Positions 11,887 to 22,819 are shown, counted from the stretch's first letter. The stretch: 64,000 nucleotides of DNA from Symsagittifera roscoffensis (GCF_963678635.1 NC_087062.1:36484052-36548051), one strand, 5' to 3'. Notes: generated by a model not told the origin, from the letters alone. Numbers and translations: made by a program.

Positions 11887-13009
11887 CTATTCCAGCAAGT
11901 CTCTCTCCAACGCTCCTAGGTCCAGTCCATTCGACTTCTCTCCCTTTTCCTCCATGTGACTGTCGTCCTGATCCATCTGTTTGTCATCGTTCGTGTCTGG
12001 TCTCGGCCCAGGTCCCGATGGGCCTTGCCGCTTGCCCGTGCCCGAGTCCGGCCGCGCAGGTACGGTCAGATCCCATGCGTGATAGAATAACTCATCATTC
12101 ACCAGGAATTCTACCGATTCGTCGCCATATGGCGCCAGCTCGTCTATCGTCATGTACATGCCTCCTCTGCACTCCTTTGCCACTTCCAATAGTATTACTT
12201 TCATTTCTCCTGGCCACTTCAATCGTGACCAATCATCTGCTGGTGTGTACACGTCATTCCACACGTCAACGGACACTCCTGGCATCCTGGAAGGTGGTGC
12301 CTTGATCTTCTTCCGGCTCCATGCATCAGGAAACGTGAAATCGAAAGTATGCATGGCAGCAACATTCCAACTGATGAAGCGCGGCTCCATCCCTTCACTC
12401 CACTTCCGCATTTCCTCCTCCGCATCACGAGCCGCTCCGAAGCGAGGGGCAATGACAGGAGACGTGACTCCCAGCAACATCCTCCTTATCGGTGGATATC
12501 GGGGGCATTGGTCCGTCAGCGGCCTGGACCCGGAAAGCCACGCTAGCTGATTCTCCTTGACGTGTGCATATGCTTCCGGCCGAAGTGGGACCCGCATCGT
12601 CTCTCCTGAATCCTTCACCACTGGTCGCAGATTCCAAATCTTCGGATTAAACTGGACATGGGAAGGGTCCTCGCTGACCATTCGGCACTTGAAGTTGTTG
12701 TTGAAGTCCATCAACATCCATCCTGGCTCCGCTATTCTTCCGAACAGCCTGTCGTCACTGGCCAACCAACCCCCTCAGCTCCCTCTGTTCCACCCAATTC
12801 AGCACGGAACAATCCAAAACCGAGACTAAGTTGACATACAACACCGAGTTCCTGTATGCCTTCACTTGCACATCCGGGAACACAAATGACATCACGGGTC
12901 CGTTCACCACCGTGACGAACTCCCTCAGTCCATGGATCAGAGCCAGCGGATCAATCCGCATCATTACAGCCAGATCTGTCAGTAAGGGCATGCCACAATA
13001 TGTTTGCAT
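11887..13009 (-). pseudogene. Unrecognised globular segment of the second coding region
   Basis: Two overlapping frames, 13009-12755 and 12765-11887 (84 and 292 codons), read as one protein across a frameshift near 12760. The second is the longest open piece of the region: mixed alpha/beta composition, rich in Trp and Pro, then a low-complexity acidic tail (Gly/Pro/Asp/Lys/Glu) from about residue 235. No conserved catalytic pattern is recognised. Confidence 0.5.
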
Positions 13010-13043
13010 TCACTCGCTCCCGTCGCCACCTTGTCCTCTCCTG

Positions 13044-13664
13044 TTATACTCCTATTCTGTTGCATTGGAGCAAGAGTATCCTCCAATCCTTCATCTTCCT
13101 TAATGAGGCGGTTTCCAACTGCGCGTTGAATTCTAGACTCGCTCCCTGCAGTTGTTCGGGGTAGCGTAATAGCACAAACAAATCGCCCAGCCGACCATAT
13201 GTCATGGAGATCAGGGCAAGGAGTACATCCAATCTCAGGTCCGCTAACGCTTGAGTGAAGAGATTCGCAGGTCCCTTCACGAAGTTCTCGTGACCAAACT
13301 TCACGTACAGTGCTAGAACCAGACCGATTGACAGTTTCCGGATGTCCTTGACAAAGCTCGCGATTAGATTCCGGGAGGCCCTCGTGTAACACGTTGACAG
13401 GAAGGATGGCGTCCATCCCACTCCCATTCCACCCAAGATAACGTCTGATCTTTCATATTGTGCCCTCGTGGCCAAAAAATCAGCTTGGAACTTATCCAAC
13501 GACATCGTGTTCACTTCCTGCATCAATTGTAACATCATGCCCCCGGCTAACTCCCTCTCGCCAAACAAATATTCAGATAAGCGTGTATCTTTTTGATTAC
13601 TACCGGTGCATGCTCGAACGCGTCCTCTCCCAAAGTACACACTCTCAGCGACAAACACAACCAC
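13044..13664 (-). pseudogene. Unrecognised globular segment after SGNH-like domain 2
   Basis: A 206-codon open stretch of helix-rich, mostly soluble protein with a run of hydrophobic helices at about residues 105-165. No family motif is recognised. It belongs to the second coding region because it follows SGNH-like domain 2 in the same orientation with similar composition. The 95-codon plus-strand reading over the same bases is a shadow. Confidence 0.5.
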
Positions 13665-13792
13665 ACAGCCAACGCCATGAGGTCCTCCTCCGGCGACGTC
13701 ATATTCCTTCTAACCGTCCTCCCCTGTTCATTTCTCGCATAATCTGAATGAACCAGAGATAATTGGCCACCTGTTGTAGTAACAAGTGATCA

Positions 13793-14401
13793 TCATCTAC
13801 CCCTGACCTTAACATCTAACCTGGCGAAGTTGGACAGCTCCAACCCCAGGACTTCCTCCAGCACCAACCGAGTTGTGCTGCAATACTTGAATCCCTGGAT
13901 GGCATTGGAAATGTCAGACCAGATGGCAGGGAGCTCAGAACGGGATGGGTAGTAGTTGTTAGGGTCCACCATCCTGTTCGGCGCAGGTATAATCACGCTG
14001 AATTGTCTCTCCGCCAGAGTTGTGACCATCGTGTACTCAAACTGTAGGGGTTCAGGCAATGCGGCGTACCCCGGTGATAGGGCGAAGATGATCTTCACCA
14101 CATTCATGGTGGAATGTCGCTGCACTGATGCTTTCACCTCGGTCATGGCTGAGAGCAACGTCATTATAGCCTCTCCCACGACTTCATTGTTCGGGATTGA
14201 TCCATCCGTCAGACGGGACAACAACCCCCTACTCTGCAAGTGGTCATTCGAGCCGGCAATTACTATCACCTGCGGGTCCATGCTGATCGCCCTCCGCACG
14301 CTTATCGTCATATCATTGCCCCCAGGCGCTGTCAGGAAAATCACATCAGGCCAAAAGAGAGAACGGAGCGTGTAGAGATAGTCCGAACTGGTTACTATCA
14401 A
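13793..14401 (-). pseudogene. SGNH-hydrolase-like domain 2
   Basis: The 202-codon frame has the block III signature Gly-Ser-Asn-Asp after a hydrophobic strand (VIVIAGSNDHL), a preceding strand ending in APGGND, and a later strand IIFALSPGYAALP of the kind found before the last catalytic block. Block I would lie upstream, in the damaged stretch 14401-14466. A clear Asp-x-x-His at the end is not seen. The next frame carries on past 13793 with residues that fit the same protein. Two SGNH-like domains in tandem within one retroelement coding region is the notable point. Confidence 0.55.
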
Positions 14402-14465
14402 ATATTTGGCAGCCTTATATCCAAAGGATCATAGGCAGCAAACAGGCTGTCACCCACTGGTGCCT

Positions 14466-15008
14466 TCAGTCCCGCGTATCTCCTGTCGTCTCCCTCCACC
14501 GAGGTCGCTCGGGGATATTCTCTCGAGTACTCACCAGGTGCCTGGCCGGGGGTTTGGAGAACTGCCTATACAGCTTTGGGTGGTTGTTGTTTGGCTTATT
14601 CTTTACCAGAAACTTGCCCTTCTGAGAAGGTGGTGTCATTTCTCTGGCTCTACGACGGACCTCCCTAAGAGATCGGGTATTCAAGGGCCCAAAGGTATTG
14701 TCTCGAGGCAATCTATCGAGTTCCACGAACCTGAGCGTAATCACGGAGCTAAAATGTTCATGTTCCGCTATTAGCCAGTCCACGCCCGGTATTCGATATA
14801 ATCCCGACACTGTGGGACCATCTCCACACATCATCTTTCTTGCATCCACTCGACACGTCAATGTGCTCATGTTCAATTTTGTTGACATGTCCGTTTTATA
14901 TTGCCCCCAACCGCTGGAGTCTGGCCGGTTCCAAAGCAGCACGCTGCTTGGCTCAACTTCTTCTTCCGGTCTGGGAGCTTGTCTGATTCTGATGAACCGA
15001 TCTCCCAA
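14466..15008 (-). pseudogene. Segment between the two SGNH-like domains
   Basis: This 180-codon frame overlaps the tail of SGNH-like domain 1 and takes over after a frameshift around 15000. It contains a short ordered region (about residues 25-95) and then a basic, Pro-rich tail that leads into SGNH-like domain 2. No family is recognised. Confidence 0.5.
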
Positions 15009-15807
15009 GTCGGCTCTCCAACGGTTGCCTTCTTGGGGGAACAGTCCCCAACCTTTCTCTCACATCCGAGCTTGGAGCAATGGGAGCGGGTGCACCGGTT
15101 TCCATTGCAAGGGGCCCGAGGAGATTGGCGAGTGATTCCGGCACATTACCCCTCACTCTACCTCCTCCAGTCGAACTGGTCCGAGCCAGTGAGTTGGTTG
15201 TCCTCAATTCTTGCTCCATTTCCCCTATCTGCGTCTGGAACACATGTCCGTCGTTTATCCAGCGTCTCCCTTGCTGGGTGTTGAAGTGTATACCGCCTCT
15301 GGTGAGCGCGAGATGATCAATCATGCGCAGCATGTTCTCAAGATCCATGAGTCGCAGCTCGCTGGGATTGCTTCTCACCAGACTGCGGGTCATCTCGTTC
15401 CACCGGGTCACGTTGCCGTTCATAAAATCCCCCACCGGCGTGCCCACCACCGGGTCCTGCGGTATCGTGCACAGCACAACGAGTCTGGGCCTGTATTTCT
15501 CTTTCGTTTCGTTCAGAAGGCAGACCAGTAGGGGCTCCCACCTGCCCTCTGGGGTTACAGGGGCCCTCGAAACGACATTGGTCCCGAGCATTATCACCAA
15601 CGTGTCTAGGTGATCCTCGCCCTGGTACTCCATCATCTTAATGACCTGAGCCACGGAAAATCCTTCAAAATATAGAACAGTAGTCTGACCATTGACAAAT
15701 ATCTCGTTCAGATCCCTCATTAAAATATCTCCTACAACCAAATGAAGACTCCCTGGGGAATTGCCTGGTTGCTTATGGCGGGGATCCAGCCCATGCCATT
15801 CAAACAA
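14953..15807 (-). pseudogene. SGNH-hydrolase-like domain 1
   Basis: The fold pattern is GDI in place of the usual GDS at block I (context LVVGDILMRDL), then a hydrophobic strand with GTN at block III (LVIMLGTNVVS), a strand with LCTIP, and near the end DHLALTRGGIHFN, which fits the block V Asp-x-x-His region. SGNH enzymes are Ser/His esterases. The nucleophile serine is absent, so this copy is either a non-catalytic descendant or damaged. The frame is open upstream to a TGA near 15894 and the first Met-like codon at 15807 is TTG, so the true start belongs to the longer protein. The Pro/Arg-rich C-terminal 80 residues are a linker. Confidence 0.6.
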
Positions 15808-16200
15808 GCTCGAGGATGCTCCGCGGCTACTTGCACGAACTGGTTGCGTACCATTAGATTCTTCCTGATGTCAAATATGCGAGATTTCTGATTCGTTCCA
15901 CCATCTGTAGTCCCCGTTGGTACTATGGCTCGATGTATTCGCTCCGAGCTACTTGAGGAACGATCATGGCGTTGGGAAGGGACGATCCTACCCACCCTCC
16001 GGTCAGTGGTCCTGTTGATATCATTCATCGCTGCTCTGGCCACCTGATTGAATGACTCTTGAAACTGGGGAGCCAGATAGGTGCCTGAAGGATCCGGAAT
16101 CGTATTTCTCGGGATCGGAGCAGACTGTGATGTCTGCTGAGGAGCCTCGGGAACGTCCTTCGTCCTGGAACGTGTGTCCCTGGACCTCCGAGGAGTTCAT
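15732..16200 (-). pseudogene. Ser/Arg-rich linker segment of the second coding region
   Basis: After the stop at 16213 the reading shifts frame and continues as a hydrophilic linker rich in Ser, Arg, Pro and Gln, including a run RSSSSSER. It then meets a second frame change near 15830, after which SGNH-like domain 1 is read. No motif is recognised. It is placed in the coding relay because it is open and its composition matches both neighbours. Confidence 0.5.
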
Positions 16201-16212
16201 TGTCGCCAGAAC

Positions 16213-16884
16213 CTACGGTGACACCTGGCTCACCCTTGCCGTATATAGCTCCTTCAAGTGTTTTATCTCTTCTTCCTTGAAGGCCATTTGCAGATCTTCG
16301 AACTTCTTTTTCCATTCGTCTCTTTCTCGAGCTATTGCCCTGTAGTCCTGCAGCTTGGCACACAGCTCGCTCTGATCCTGATCCTTCTTCTCCAACGTCT
16401 CAATCGTCTCTGAGGTCTGGATCTCCATCTCGTTCATCCTCACTCTCTTCAGTGGAGGAGCAGCTGTTGGAGAAGCTACTGAGTGTGACAGGCCCGGCTC
16501 ATCACGTAGTCTTTTTGCTCCAATGAGCGGCTGCACAGGTTGAACAGGTAGGGGCATCTCATCTAGCCGGGTATCCCTCAGCTTGCCTAGTCCCGGCTCA
16601 CGAGCCAAATCGTGGCCAGACGTTTCTCCTCGCCGCCATCTCATCAGTCGGTTTCGAACCCTCTCGGCGGTCCCGGACTCACCAAAGACCAGCATTATCA
16701 CTACTTCCGTGGGGCAAATCCCTCGACCCTCTCGTCCTAACGCGTCGAGGAGCGCGACCACAAACATCGCCAGTCCCGGGTCTTCTTGTGCAAAGTCACA
16801 GTCAATCAGCCGCTGATATATCTCGTCCAGAGTCGCTCCTAGACTCGTTGAGAGAAATTCCATCAAATCATTCGTGTCAGCCAT
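16213..16884 (-). pseudogene. N-terminal helical and coiled-coil segment of the second coding region
   Basis: The ATG at 16884 opens a 223-codon frame. Residues about 1-90 form a compact, helix-rich region. Around residues 125-150 lie basic clusters (AKRLRDE, LKRVRMN) that could act as nuclear localisation signals. Residues about 155-215 have heptads typical of a coiled coil. The frame ends at 16213 with a stop, and the neighbouring frame carries on with similar composition, which indicates an indel. No enzymatic domain is recognised. A multimerising, nucleus-directed N-terminus is inference. Confidence 0.6.
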
Positions 16885-17399
16885 CTTTCTATCGTGTATC
16901 TTTGGTCGTCGTGTCCTTTTGATTTGTTAAATTCAATGAACAAAAGTGGATCAGCCAAGATCTAAAAAGCAAGTCACGACTTAAAACCGTCATTTCATGC
17001 AGTCCCATTTCCAGAATAAAACATCAATCACATCTTTTAAAAGTGATCCATTGAAAATCTCTTTTGTTCTTAATTTAAAAACTAGCACCAAGGTGGATCG
17101 TCTACCTGCAACCTTATCAAGGTAACAAATGAGCGCTGTCACCTTCACTACCTGGAGTGTTCCAGGTCTTTTATGATACAAACTTGACAAAAAACCTAAT
17201 CTAACAATAACAAAACACATAAGCATCACATATTCACACTATCACATAAAACATAATCCCTAGTAGCTAGCCTAAAATTTAATTCTAATGCCTAAAAAGT
17301 AAACTTAATGAAAACCACTTATCGCCGAATGCAACTCCTAGCATATGCTCAGATAGCATTTTTTGTGTAAGTAAACTTCTATGTCAGTTTCCGAAAACA
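16885..17399 (-). other. Spacer between pol and the second coding region
   Basis: AT-rich and largely non-coding. A 79-codon frame (17229-16990) begins with a hydrophobic run of about 15 residues but shows no family likeness. The spacer could hold a promoter or splice acceptor for the second coding region, but no specific site is convincing. Confidence 0.4.
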
Positions 17400-17806
17400 T
17401 CACGTGCACAAGGGCATATAACTCTCTCGGATGTAGCTTTTCCTATTGGGATCATAGACTGGTAACAAGAGAGAGGTCACTCCTCTCTCAACCAGAAAAT
17501 CCCTAAGTCGAGTCAAGGCCAATACCAAGCTCTCTGGATTCACTTGTTGCTTATCAGTGGCCTTAGTAACAAGGAAACACAAATTTTTCCCTGGTGTCTG
17601 TGATGCAACAGGGGGCAGCGCTATCATCCTTCCCACACCAGGCCTCTGTTTCCATAAAAACTCGATATTCTTATACTCTCTTTTAAAGTCAGCCGCTAGT
17701 GCTGTCTTGAAGCTTACATCCGCTGTTATCGCTGTAGCTCATGTACGTTCCGTGAGTATGAAATCGCTGTCCGTTATGACAATAATGTTTGAATAATGGT
17801 TCGTTG
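17400..17806 (-). pseudogene. Macro-like (ADP-ribose-binding fold) domain at the 3' end of pol
   Basis: One minus-strand frame from about 17806 to 17400, interrupted by one TGA near 17745, follows the layout of a compact macro domain: a first strand with an acidic turn (IIVITDSDF), a helix with AADFKREY, a strand GRMIALPP, a strand KNLCFLVTKAT, a helix ALTRLRDFLVERG and a strand SLLLPVYD. Macro domains bind or hydrolyse ADP-ribose derivatives. The glycine-rich phosphate loop is not strict here. It follows the integrase C-terminal region. The assignment is by pattern alone. Confidence 0.5.
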
Positions 17807-18042
17807 AGTCAAAACAAGATTCAAAAATTCGTCCAAAAGTTGGTTTTTTAGCGTTCTCGCCTTCCGTTTCAGTTCTCCGGTTTCCCTTGCCGATTTTTAT
17901 TTTTTATTGATCAGGGTTTGGGTGTGGGTGAGTCCTACCCCCATTCCCCGGACAAAAATATCCATCGACGTCCCCGTCGATCACCCAAAGTCGAGCAGAT
18001 CGAGGTTGGTTGCGGAACGCGTAGAGGGCCATCTGGAGCGAC

Positions 18043-18744
18043 CTAGTTGCACTCGGTATTGTCATGGCTGTCGTATTTGATGCCGTCTTTATCGACATCC
18101 TGAATCGTCAAGTTCGTCTCTTTAAGATCTGCCGGCAGATCGTGGAGCCATTCGAGCACTCGCAAATTCGTTAATTCTTGCTCATGAGTCTGCTCCACCT
18201 CTGGTTCGAACTCTACTTCTGGTTCGGAGCGATCGTCGATCCAATCCTGATCCATGTCATTGAACAAGTCGATCTCTTTTGGTACCGCTACTTCATCCAG
18301 TCCCAACAGCGATTCCATCATACCGCTTAAAACTATCCTGTCTATGACGAAATCCTCGCCATACGGCTTGTATTTCTTCTTGTTCCTTCCTTTCTTGCTC
18401 TGGCGTTATTCAATGGTGAAGTGAAAGTCAGTCTGTACTCCTTTGTCAATTTCAGTTTGTTCTGGCCAGTCCCAGTCCTCTTCGGCTTAAGGTATAAATT
18501 CGTCATCCACCTCCCCTAGCTCGGTCAACTCCAGGACCAGTGGCAGATCGCAATTATCTATCACCTCATTCCCGTCGTTTTTGTCGCGCGTACCTCTTTC
18601 ATTCACTTCACAAGCAGGATCCACTATCAAATAGTCTCCGGCTGGGATGCACCAGTCTTCTGATGAGGCATTGTGCGGTTTGATGTTTTCGTAGTGAGCT
18701 GCTCTTCCGGTGCTCAATCGATAAAAACGACCTCCTTGGTGCAT
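18043..18744 (-). pseudogene. Integrase C-terminal region and acidic tail of copy E1
   Basis: The piece 18744-18487 opens with a basic, aromatic segment and the hallmark GRAAHYENIKPHN, the GPY/F-like end of gypsy integrases that links DNA binding to the tail. It becomes strongly acidic (Asp/Glu-rich) and, after a frame break, 18321-18043 continues acidic (residues such as VEFEPEVEQTHEQE). The acidic tail may have steered target choice, but this is inference. The macro-like domain follows. Confidence 0.7.
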
Positions 18745-18878
18745 TTATATTATTTGAAATGGGTCGCGCCAATTTTTAAATAATTTTTTGGTTCCTTTTG
18801 GTGGAACTACTTCCCGGAACACACAGACGTAATCGCCAACTGAGTAGGCTTTTGCATCTGCAGTCTTTTTATCAAATT

Positions 18879-19505
18879 TCATTTTTTTTGTCTGATTTGC
18901 GCCTGTTGCGTGTTCCTCCTGCATAAGTCATTGAGGTCCTGCTGCCTTCTAATAACATCACGCACGTGCGTTTGCGGGGGTGTTTTCTTCCCTTCATACT
19001 CAGGGTAAAAGAACGTTAACGGAAGAGCTTTTTCGTGACATATGCGAGTTAGCATCATATGCGGACTTATTAACGTGGTGGAATGCTCTGTTTTGTTGTA
19101 AGCGCCCATCACTTGAGGCAAGTGTCTATCCCAGTCATCCATGTAGCGTGAGCAATAAACTCTCAACATAGATACCAGCATGCGATTTTGCCTTTCAACT
19201 AGGCTTTTCGTTTGTGGGTGATAAATGGTCGAGTGGGCCTGTGCCACCTGTGACCTCTTCAATAACTCCTTCGTGAGATCGCCCACGACTGCTTTGCCAT
19301 TATCCGATTGGATTGTGATGGGGCAGCCGTGCCTCGCTATCCACACATTTATCAAGTGATCGCACGTTTCTTCCGCTGATGCTGTCATGCAGGGGGCTGC
19401 CTCTGCATTTTTCGTGAAATGATCGATCATTACCAGCACGTATTTGTAGGTATCGAAGGTATCAGTCTCCCCGGACATTGTCTCGTCCCCGGATGAACAA
19501 TCCAA
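18879..19505 (-). pseudogene. Integrase catalytic core of copy E1
   Basis: Retroviral-type integrase, which joins element cDNA to host DNA. The DDE triad appears intact: an Asp at the start of the core, Asp in IQSDNGK and Glu in SLVERQNR, with the usual aromatic/HPQT motif between the last two. The reading is open for 208 codons up to the Lys-rich end at 18879. The HHCC zinc domain that normally precedes the core is not found between 19505 and 19593. The fragment is closest to animal Ty3/gypsy integrases. Confidence 0.88.
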
Positions 19506-19592
19506 GCTCGGTTCGTATTCTTCCCTTGCATCCCTAAATTGTACTTTTCTCGTAAAGATGGTTTTCGACTTGACCCTGACATCTTCAGTGAC

Positions 19593-20129
19593 TTAGACCG
19601 GGGTCGATGTCCCTTGTTCTGTGAACGAAGTCCTCAAGCAATCCCGTTCAACATTTCGACTGCGAATGGTCACTTGCCTCTTCTCTGTTCTCTCAGTGAC
19701 GGTCAACCGTTGGATGGTTTCCATCCGCTCACGTTCATGCCTATCCACGTCTCTATCCAGCAAGTCGCGGAGCTTCCCCATGACGCCCGGCGCCACGTTC
19801 ACTGTCCTATTTAGCACGGCTATGCTGTTTATACCCAGCCTGGTAAGCTCTTGCTGCACCAGATTGGATCGGACTAGCAGATCCAGCGGGACAGGATCAC
19901 CCCTGGCCAATACCTTTACTTCAGCGGCCGTCTCCACCGGAAGTTCAGGGTGTCCTGATATGGGGTGCCCTGACTTGTCCAGCCACCTGGTGAGTGGTAG
20001 TTTATCGTAGGTCTCCTTGTCTAGAAAAGAAAATCCGTCTTTGACTACTGCTTGATTGGCCTGCTTCTCTTCTAGGCGCTCATAGAATTCTATCTTTTTA
20101 CTGAGGCTATCAGCATTGGTGCTTGTCAC
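19593..20129 (-). pseudogene. RNase H-integrase connector of copy E1
   Basis: The first residues (NADSLSKK) are the typical end of the RNase H domain in gypsy elements. The rest is a hydrophilic, charged connector of about 160 residues. No zinc-binding HHCC pattern is seen. It overlaps the RNase H frame by 20 bases, which shows a frameshift. Confidence 0.65.
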
Positions 20130-20547
20130 GGGTACGGTGCTCTATGATCATGTGGTATCCATCCTGGCGCACGATCCAACGACTAATATAACCTTGCTCC
20201 TTCGAATAGGTTTTCTGCCAGGCAAGGGCACGATTATCCACACGCAACTTGAAGGGAGCACTCCCCAAAAAGGCCCTATATTTTTCCACGAAAGTGATCG
20301 CCGCGAATATTTCCGCTTTTGGTGCGCCATACATCATCTCAGTATCGCTCAGGACCTTAATTCCATAGGCTATCAGACGCAGAACCGTTCTCCCGTTCCA
20401 CTCTTGCTCCGGGTGAAGTATGCCTGATATCGCAACCACTGATGCATCCGTGTCTAACACAAACATCCCCTTCTCTGTTGGCATGCCGAGGACCGGTGCC
20501 TCGCAAAGTTCGCGTTTAATAAACGCAAAGTGAAACTTGTGTCTCAT
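20110..20547 (-). pseudogene. RNase H domain of copy E1
   Basis: Gypsy-type RNase H, which degrades the RNA strand during reverse transcription. Visible motifs are FVLDTDAS with the first catalytic Asp, the Glu in APKAEIFA, and the Asp in LRVDNRA. The end DGYHMIIEHR is the usual last strand, and the C-terminal Asp follows in the next frame (NADSLS). All four acidic positions are therefore kept although the frame is broken. Confidence 0.85.
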
Positions 20548-20580
20548 CAGTAAAAGTGAACTTTTTGCCCTTATTTCTCA

Positions 20581-21336
20581 TCAACTGCTGCATGGGGCAT
20601 ATCTTATCGGGGCGTATCCCTTGATGAACTCTCGATAATAATTAGGAAACCCTAAAAAGCTCATCAGTTGTGTATCTGTCTTAGGTGCCTTCCAGATCAA
20701 GACCGCCTCGACCTCTTCGGGATCCGGTCTCACACCATGCTGATCCACAAGGCAGCCCAGGTACTTTATTGAGTCTCTAAGGATTTCACACTTCAAGGGT
20801 TTGCACTTTAGGCCCGCCTGTTTTATGCAAGTAAGCACCTCATCCAACCTCTCTATATGATCTTCCAGGTTTGGTGTTGCTATCACGACTTCATCGACAT
20901 AACATATGATGAGGTTCCCGTATCTCTTTGTCACACTTGAGAGTGCCTGTGCCATCAGTCGCTGGAATGTGGCGTTCGCGTTGGGCATCCTCTTCCACTA
21001 GAACAATCCCAGCTCGCACGCGAAGCCCGTTTTCTCACGATCTTGCTTTCTGAGTGGCACTTGCCAGAACGCAGAGACCAAATCCAATGTCGTGAAGAAC
21101 TTCGCGTCCCCCAACTTGGAGAGGCTCTCATCGATGCAGGGAATCGGGTATGCATCCTTTATCGTCACTGCGTTCAAGTAACGGAAATCAAAACAAAACC
21201 TGAGCTCTCCTCCTTTCTTTTTAGCCATGACCACGCCACAAGCCCACGGGGACTTCGACGGCTCGATCATGTCGTACTCCATTAACATCTCGATTTCTTT
21301 CCTGCACGCTTCTGATTTATGTGGAATCATTCTCAT
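20581..21336 (-). pseudogene. Reverse transcriptase of copy E1, broken and with altered active site
   Basis: Two pieces, 21336-20998 and 20988-20581, are split by one TAG at about 21000. The first has the fingers/palm start (AYPIPCIDE) and motif A with the catalytic Asp (FTTLDLVSAFWQVPL). The second has motif B (ATFQRLMAQAL) and, in motif C, YVDE instead of the YxDD box, which removes the second catalytic aspartate. A short deletion before motif B removes the usual FGL residues. The thumb and connection follow. Confidence 0.88.
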
Positions 21337-21404
21337 CGCCCCTTACCTATGAGGCACCGAGCCCTCTTCTATCTCAATCTCGTGTTCTACAAAATTGCAG
21401 CAAC

Positions 21405-21990
21405 CTATGTCGGCCTTATGCTTTGAAAAAAGTCTGCATTCCGATTTAGCACCGCCCTGAGCGAATCTAGTTCTTGGTCTGATATTCTACACTTCAGATG
21501 TTTTATCTCGGGCAGGACATGTTTATTTGCTGCTAACTCTGTTTCCGTTGGTCTTTCGGTAAAAATTGAGCAATTAGACAACCCATCATCTGTCTCCGAT
21601 TTCATTGAAAACAATTTCTGAGAAGATTTCAATTCACTTATTCTCTTCAGTATAAATTCCTGATTCGCGTGCAAGGGACATTTAGTTACATCAAATTTTT
21701 TCAAGTTCTCCACACTCTGAAAGTCTGTGTTCAGGCAATGCTTAGCCAAGTTTCTTTCCCCTCTGTATTGTCACCGTGGTTGCTTCTGTGTTCAACAACA
21801 CACTCACACACAGTCCGCTCTGAGTGAGTGAGAAATTTTTTCCTAAAATAGCCGAGCTCTTACTGTTTGGATTTGGTACCAGACACACCTGTCTGTCATT
21901 ACGGAGTTCATTTAGATTCCTGATCCTAAACGTCGCTACCACGCCTTGGTTTGGTTTTAATCTAACTTTCCGATCCAGAAAAATTGGCAC
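21405..21990 (-). pseudogene. Protease-RT linker of copy E1
   Basis: Counterpart of 105-440 in E2, split by a frameshift at about 21745 into 21990-21742 and 21749-21405. The C-terminal piece extends past the end of the E2 piece and leads to RT at 21336. No catalytic motif. Confidence 0.75.
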
Positions 21991-22819
21991 CTTTGCCTGT
22001 TAATTATGATCTTATTAAGAGATTTCTTTTCAAACTGCCTCTCAGGATCTTTGATCCTGATCAACCCGTCATTGAGGTCGATCGTGACATCAAAGTTGCG
22101 TACGAAGTCCCTTCCCAGGATGAATTGATCGGATTCGTCTAAATTTTTCACCACCAGGAAGCTCATCCAAAGATGTCTTCCTGCAAGCTGCAGTGATATA
22201 ATTGGGGTCCGTCCTGTCACATAGATTGCTCCCTGATTGGCACCTGCCAGTCTGATGTTTGTCGGTATCAGATCCGACCTGTCGAAGCCCATGTCAGTCC
22301 AGGTGCTGACTGGCATGACGCTGACCACTGCCCCCGTGTCTAACAGTCCTTTTACTGAAAGTGTATGCCCTGTACATCTAGCACATGTGCTGCCAGATCG
22401 GCTTCGCAACCTATATGAACTGCATCCTGCTCAAGCATGGCGTTATGTCCGATTCGTCGCACCTTAAGCTCTGCTCGACCAATGTATATCCGGCCTACTT
22501 GGTCACTTGCATCAGTCACGTGAGCCTTCGTGTAGATGTTCATGCCGTCCACATTCATTAGAATTGGGTATGGACCATGGGCTTCGATGTAATGTCCATC
22601 AACTCTCATTAGCCTTGGACCTCCTGTCGTGATCAGCGCTCGCACTGCCCTGGAGTCCAACTTGGGATCCTTCTCCCTCAGGTAGTCCGCATAAATGTCC
22701 AGGTGTACCAGCGTGATCTCGGACGGTTCACTCAAGTTCTTGACCACCTGGTGTCCTGCGACCGAAATAATGGACATTATTTTCATTCCTTCTTTCGTCG
22801 TGCCAAAGCTTTTACCCAA
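21957..22819 (-). pseudogene. Gag C-terminus and retropepsin of copy E1
   Basis: Segments 22819-22352 and 22409-21957 read as one protein across a frameshift. The aspartic protease keeps its Asp-Thr-Gly (LLDTGAVVS) with flanking strands, and FILGRD later, so the catalytic site is intact here, unlike E2. The upstream part aligns with 1145-800 of E2. Polyprotein processing is the known role. Confidence 0.85.

Larger units (their letters stand above)
8963..16884 (-). pseudogene. Giant second coding region of the large element, with two SGNH-like domains
   Basis: From an ATG at 16884 the minus strand shows a relay of open segments in shifting frames down to 8963, about 7.9 kb or roughly 2,600 codons. 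The plus-strand and third-frame readings do not give sensible protein. Order: helical N-terminus with basic patch and coiled coil, Ser/Arg-rich linker, SGNH-like domain 1, linker, SGNH-like domain 2, then about 4.8 kb of unrecognised globular sequence. It lies 3' of pol, the position of env or accessory genes in LTR elements, but no signal peptide or membrane anchor is seen. Whether it was one protein or several cannot be told from this broken copy. Confidence 0.7.

Noticed and set aside
13956-14375. Plus-strand 139-codon frame opposite SGNH-like domain 2
   Set aside because: The minus strand there has family motifs, and the plus reading has none.
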